A DNA stretch of 14,790 nucleotides from an uncultured Veillonella sp. (lineage in GTDB: Bacteria; Bacillota; Negativicutes; Veillonellales; Veillonellaceae): positions 1 through 14,790 of the forward strand of contig CAKPXR010000034.1 in assembly GCA_934202215.1 (NCBI GenBank), read 5' to 3'. The notes under the pieces were generated by a model, which saw only the letters and a program-made list of their open reading frames with translations, was not told the DNA's origin and made no database searches. Position 1 is the stretch's first letter, and each line of letters starts with the position of its first letter. Below, in pieces: positions 14,206-14,790 of the stretch. A program made the translations under genes and the position numbers.

Positions 14206-14757
14206 ATGAGCATAGAAATTGTAGCAGATAAATACAGTTCGGCTATGTTTGAATTAGCTCAAGAACAAAATAAGTTGGAACTCATAGAGGAGCAGTTAGG
14301 TTATGTAGCATCTGTGTTAGATGAGCAGCCTGAATTGCGTTCATTCCTTAAAAATCCAACTGTTACAAACGATGCAAAGATAAAACTAATTGGTACTATC
14401 TTTGAATCTAGTATTGATAAGATTGCTCTACATTTTATTTATGTGATGATTAAACGTGGTCGTGATCGCTATATAGAACAGGCTATTGCGTCATTTATTA
14501 AGAAGTCACGCGAAGCTCGTGGAATTCTAGATGCTATTGTTACTGTAGCAGAACCAATCACAGCTGATGTAGAAGCATCTGTACAAGCTAAATTACGAGA
14601 GGTAACGGGCAAAGATGTTATTTTATCCGTGCGTCAGGACCCTTCTATTATGGGTGGTATTGTCATTCAAGTAGGGGACAAACGCATTGATGGTTCTGTT
14701 TCTCGTCGTTTAGAAGAATTAGAAAAATCTTTATTAAGAACGAACTCTATTAGATAG
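14206..14757 (+). CDS. atpH: F-type ATP synthase subunit delta
   Basis: The delta (OSCP) subunit caps the F1 hexamer and holds the peripheral stalk. The 183-residue length is normal. The N-terminal helical domain begins with ADKYSSAMFELA at 6-17, a family signature. The C-terminal block with DPSIMGG, VQVGDKRIDGS-like sequence and SRRLEELEKSL is the usual delta ending. The ATG at 14206 lies four bases after the atpF stop. The ribosome binding site is weak (AGGG at ten bases), so coupling to atpF is likely. The start of atpA follows 16 bases after the stop. Confidence 0.95.
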   Translation: MSIEIVADKYSSAMFELAQEQNKLELIEEQLGYVASVLDEQPELRSFLKNPTVTNDAKIKLIGTIFESSIDKIALHFIYVMIKRGRDRYIEQAIASFIKKSREARGILDAIVTVAEPITADVEASVQAKLREVTGKDVILSVRQDPSIMGGIVIQVGDKRIDGSVSRRLEELEKSLLRTNSIR

Positions 14758-14773
14758 GGGTGAATGGGTATAT

Positions 14774-14790
14774 ATGAAAATGAAGCCTGA
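14774..14790 (+). CDS. atpA: Start of F-type ATP synthase subunit alpha (cut by window end)
   Basis: Only the first five codons (Met-Lys-Met-Lys-Pro) and two bases of the next are in the window. AGGGGTGA (14756-14763) lies ten bases upstream as a ribosome binding site. Position after atpH and the opening residues, typical of alpha subunits (MK..PEE), make atpA the expected gene, but the sequence seen is far too short to prove it by itself. Confidence 0.75.

Overview
The window looks like core chromosome from a low-GC anaerobic Bacillota, most likely a Negativicute of the Veillonella type. This is inferred from the protein sequences, the AT-rich base composition, strong AGGAGG-type ribosome binding sites and the gene neighbourhood; no database search was run. 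All the genes belong to recognisable families. I see no mobile element, CRISPR array, tRNA or rRNA, and no gene that looks foreign.

Left part (1-4848, all on the minus strand): a glutamate dehydrogenase gene (gdhA) with its own terminator; an alanine/glycine:cation symporter gene with a good predicted promoter and terminator; and a two-gene unit in which ispE (MEP-pathway kinase) overlaps a GntR/FCD regulator by an ATGA junction, followed by a terminator. Glutamate dehydrogenase and the symporter suggest amino-acid use.

Middle part (5054-9604, plus strand): a YitT-family membrane protein, an alpha-phosphoglucomutase (pgm), and a small ACT-domain protein (UPF0237) next to a DUF711/UPF0210 protein. 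The ACT gene has an extended -10 promoter and a leader carrying a perfect 19-bp tandem duplication. The UPF0237/UPF0210 pair is the least understood biology here.

Right part (9638-14790, plus strand): wecA/tagO (polyprenyl-phosphate GlcNAc-1-phosphate transferase), a strong intrinsic terminator, wecB/mnaA (UDP-GlcNAc 2-epimerase), then the F-type ATP synthase genes atpZ-atpI-atpB-atpE-atpF-atpH and the first codons of atpA, cut by the window edge. Pgm, WecA and WecB fit one theme: Glc-6-P to Glc-1-P for nucleotide sugars, a lipid-linked GlcNAc primer, and UDP-ManNAc for a surface polysaccharide. A predicted promoter sits in the 195-bp atpI-atpB gap, so the enzyme proper may be transcribed separately from wecB-atpZ-atpI. 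The c subunit lacks the Na+-ligand pattern, so the enzyme is predicted to be H+-coupled.

Several starts were placed inside longer reading frames on ribosome-binding-site evidence: gntR at 3955, yitT-like at 5054, the ACT gene at 7962, wecB at 10847, atpZ at 11991 and atpB at GTG 12760. atpF starts at TTG. No gene-free stretch exceeds 300 bases; the longest, 1385-1655, holds the gdhA upstream dyads and the symporter terminator. I found no strong case for a wholly new system. The best leads are the duplicated leader repeat before the UPF0237/UPF0210 pair and the terminator inside the wecA-wecB-atp run.
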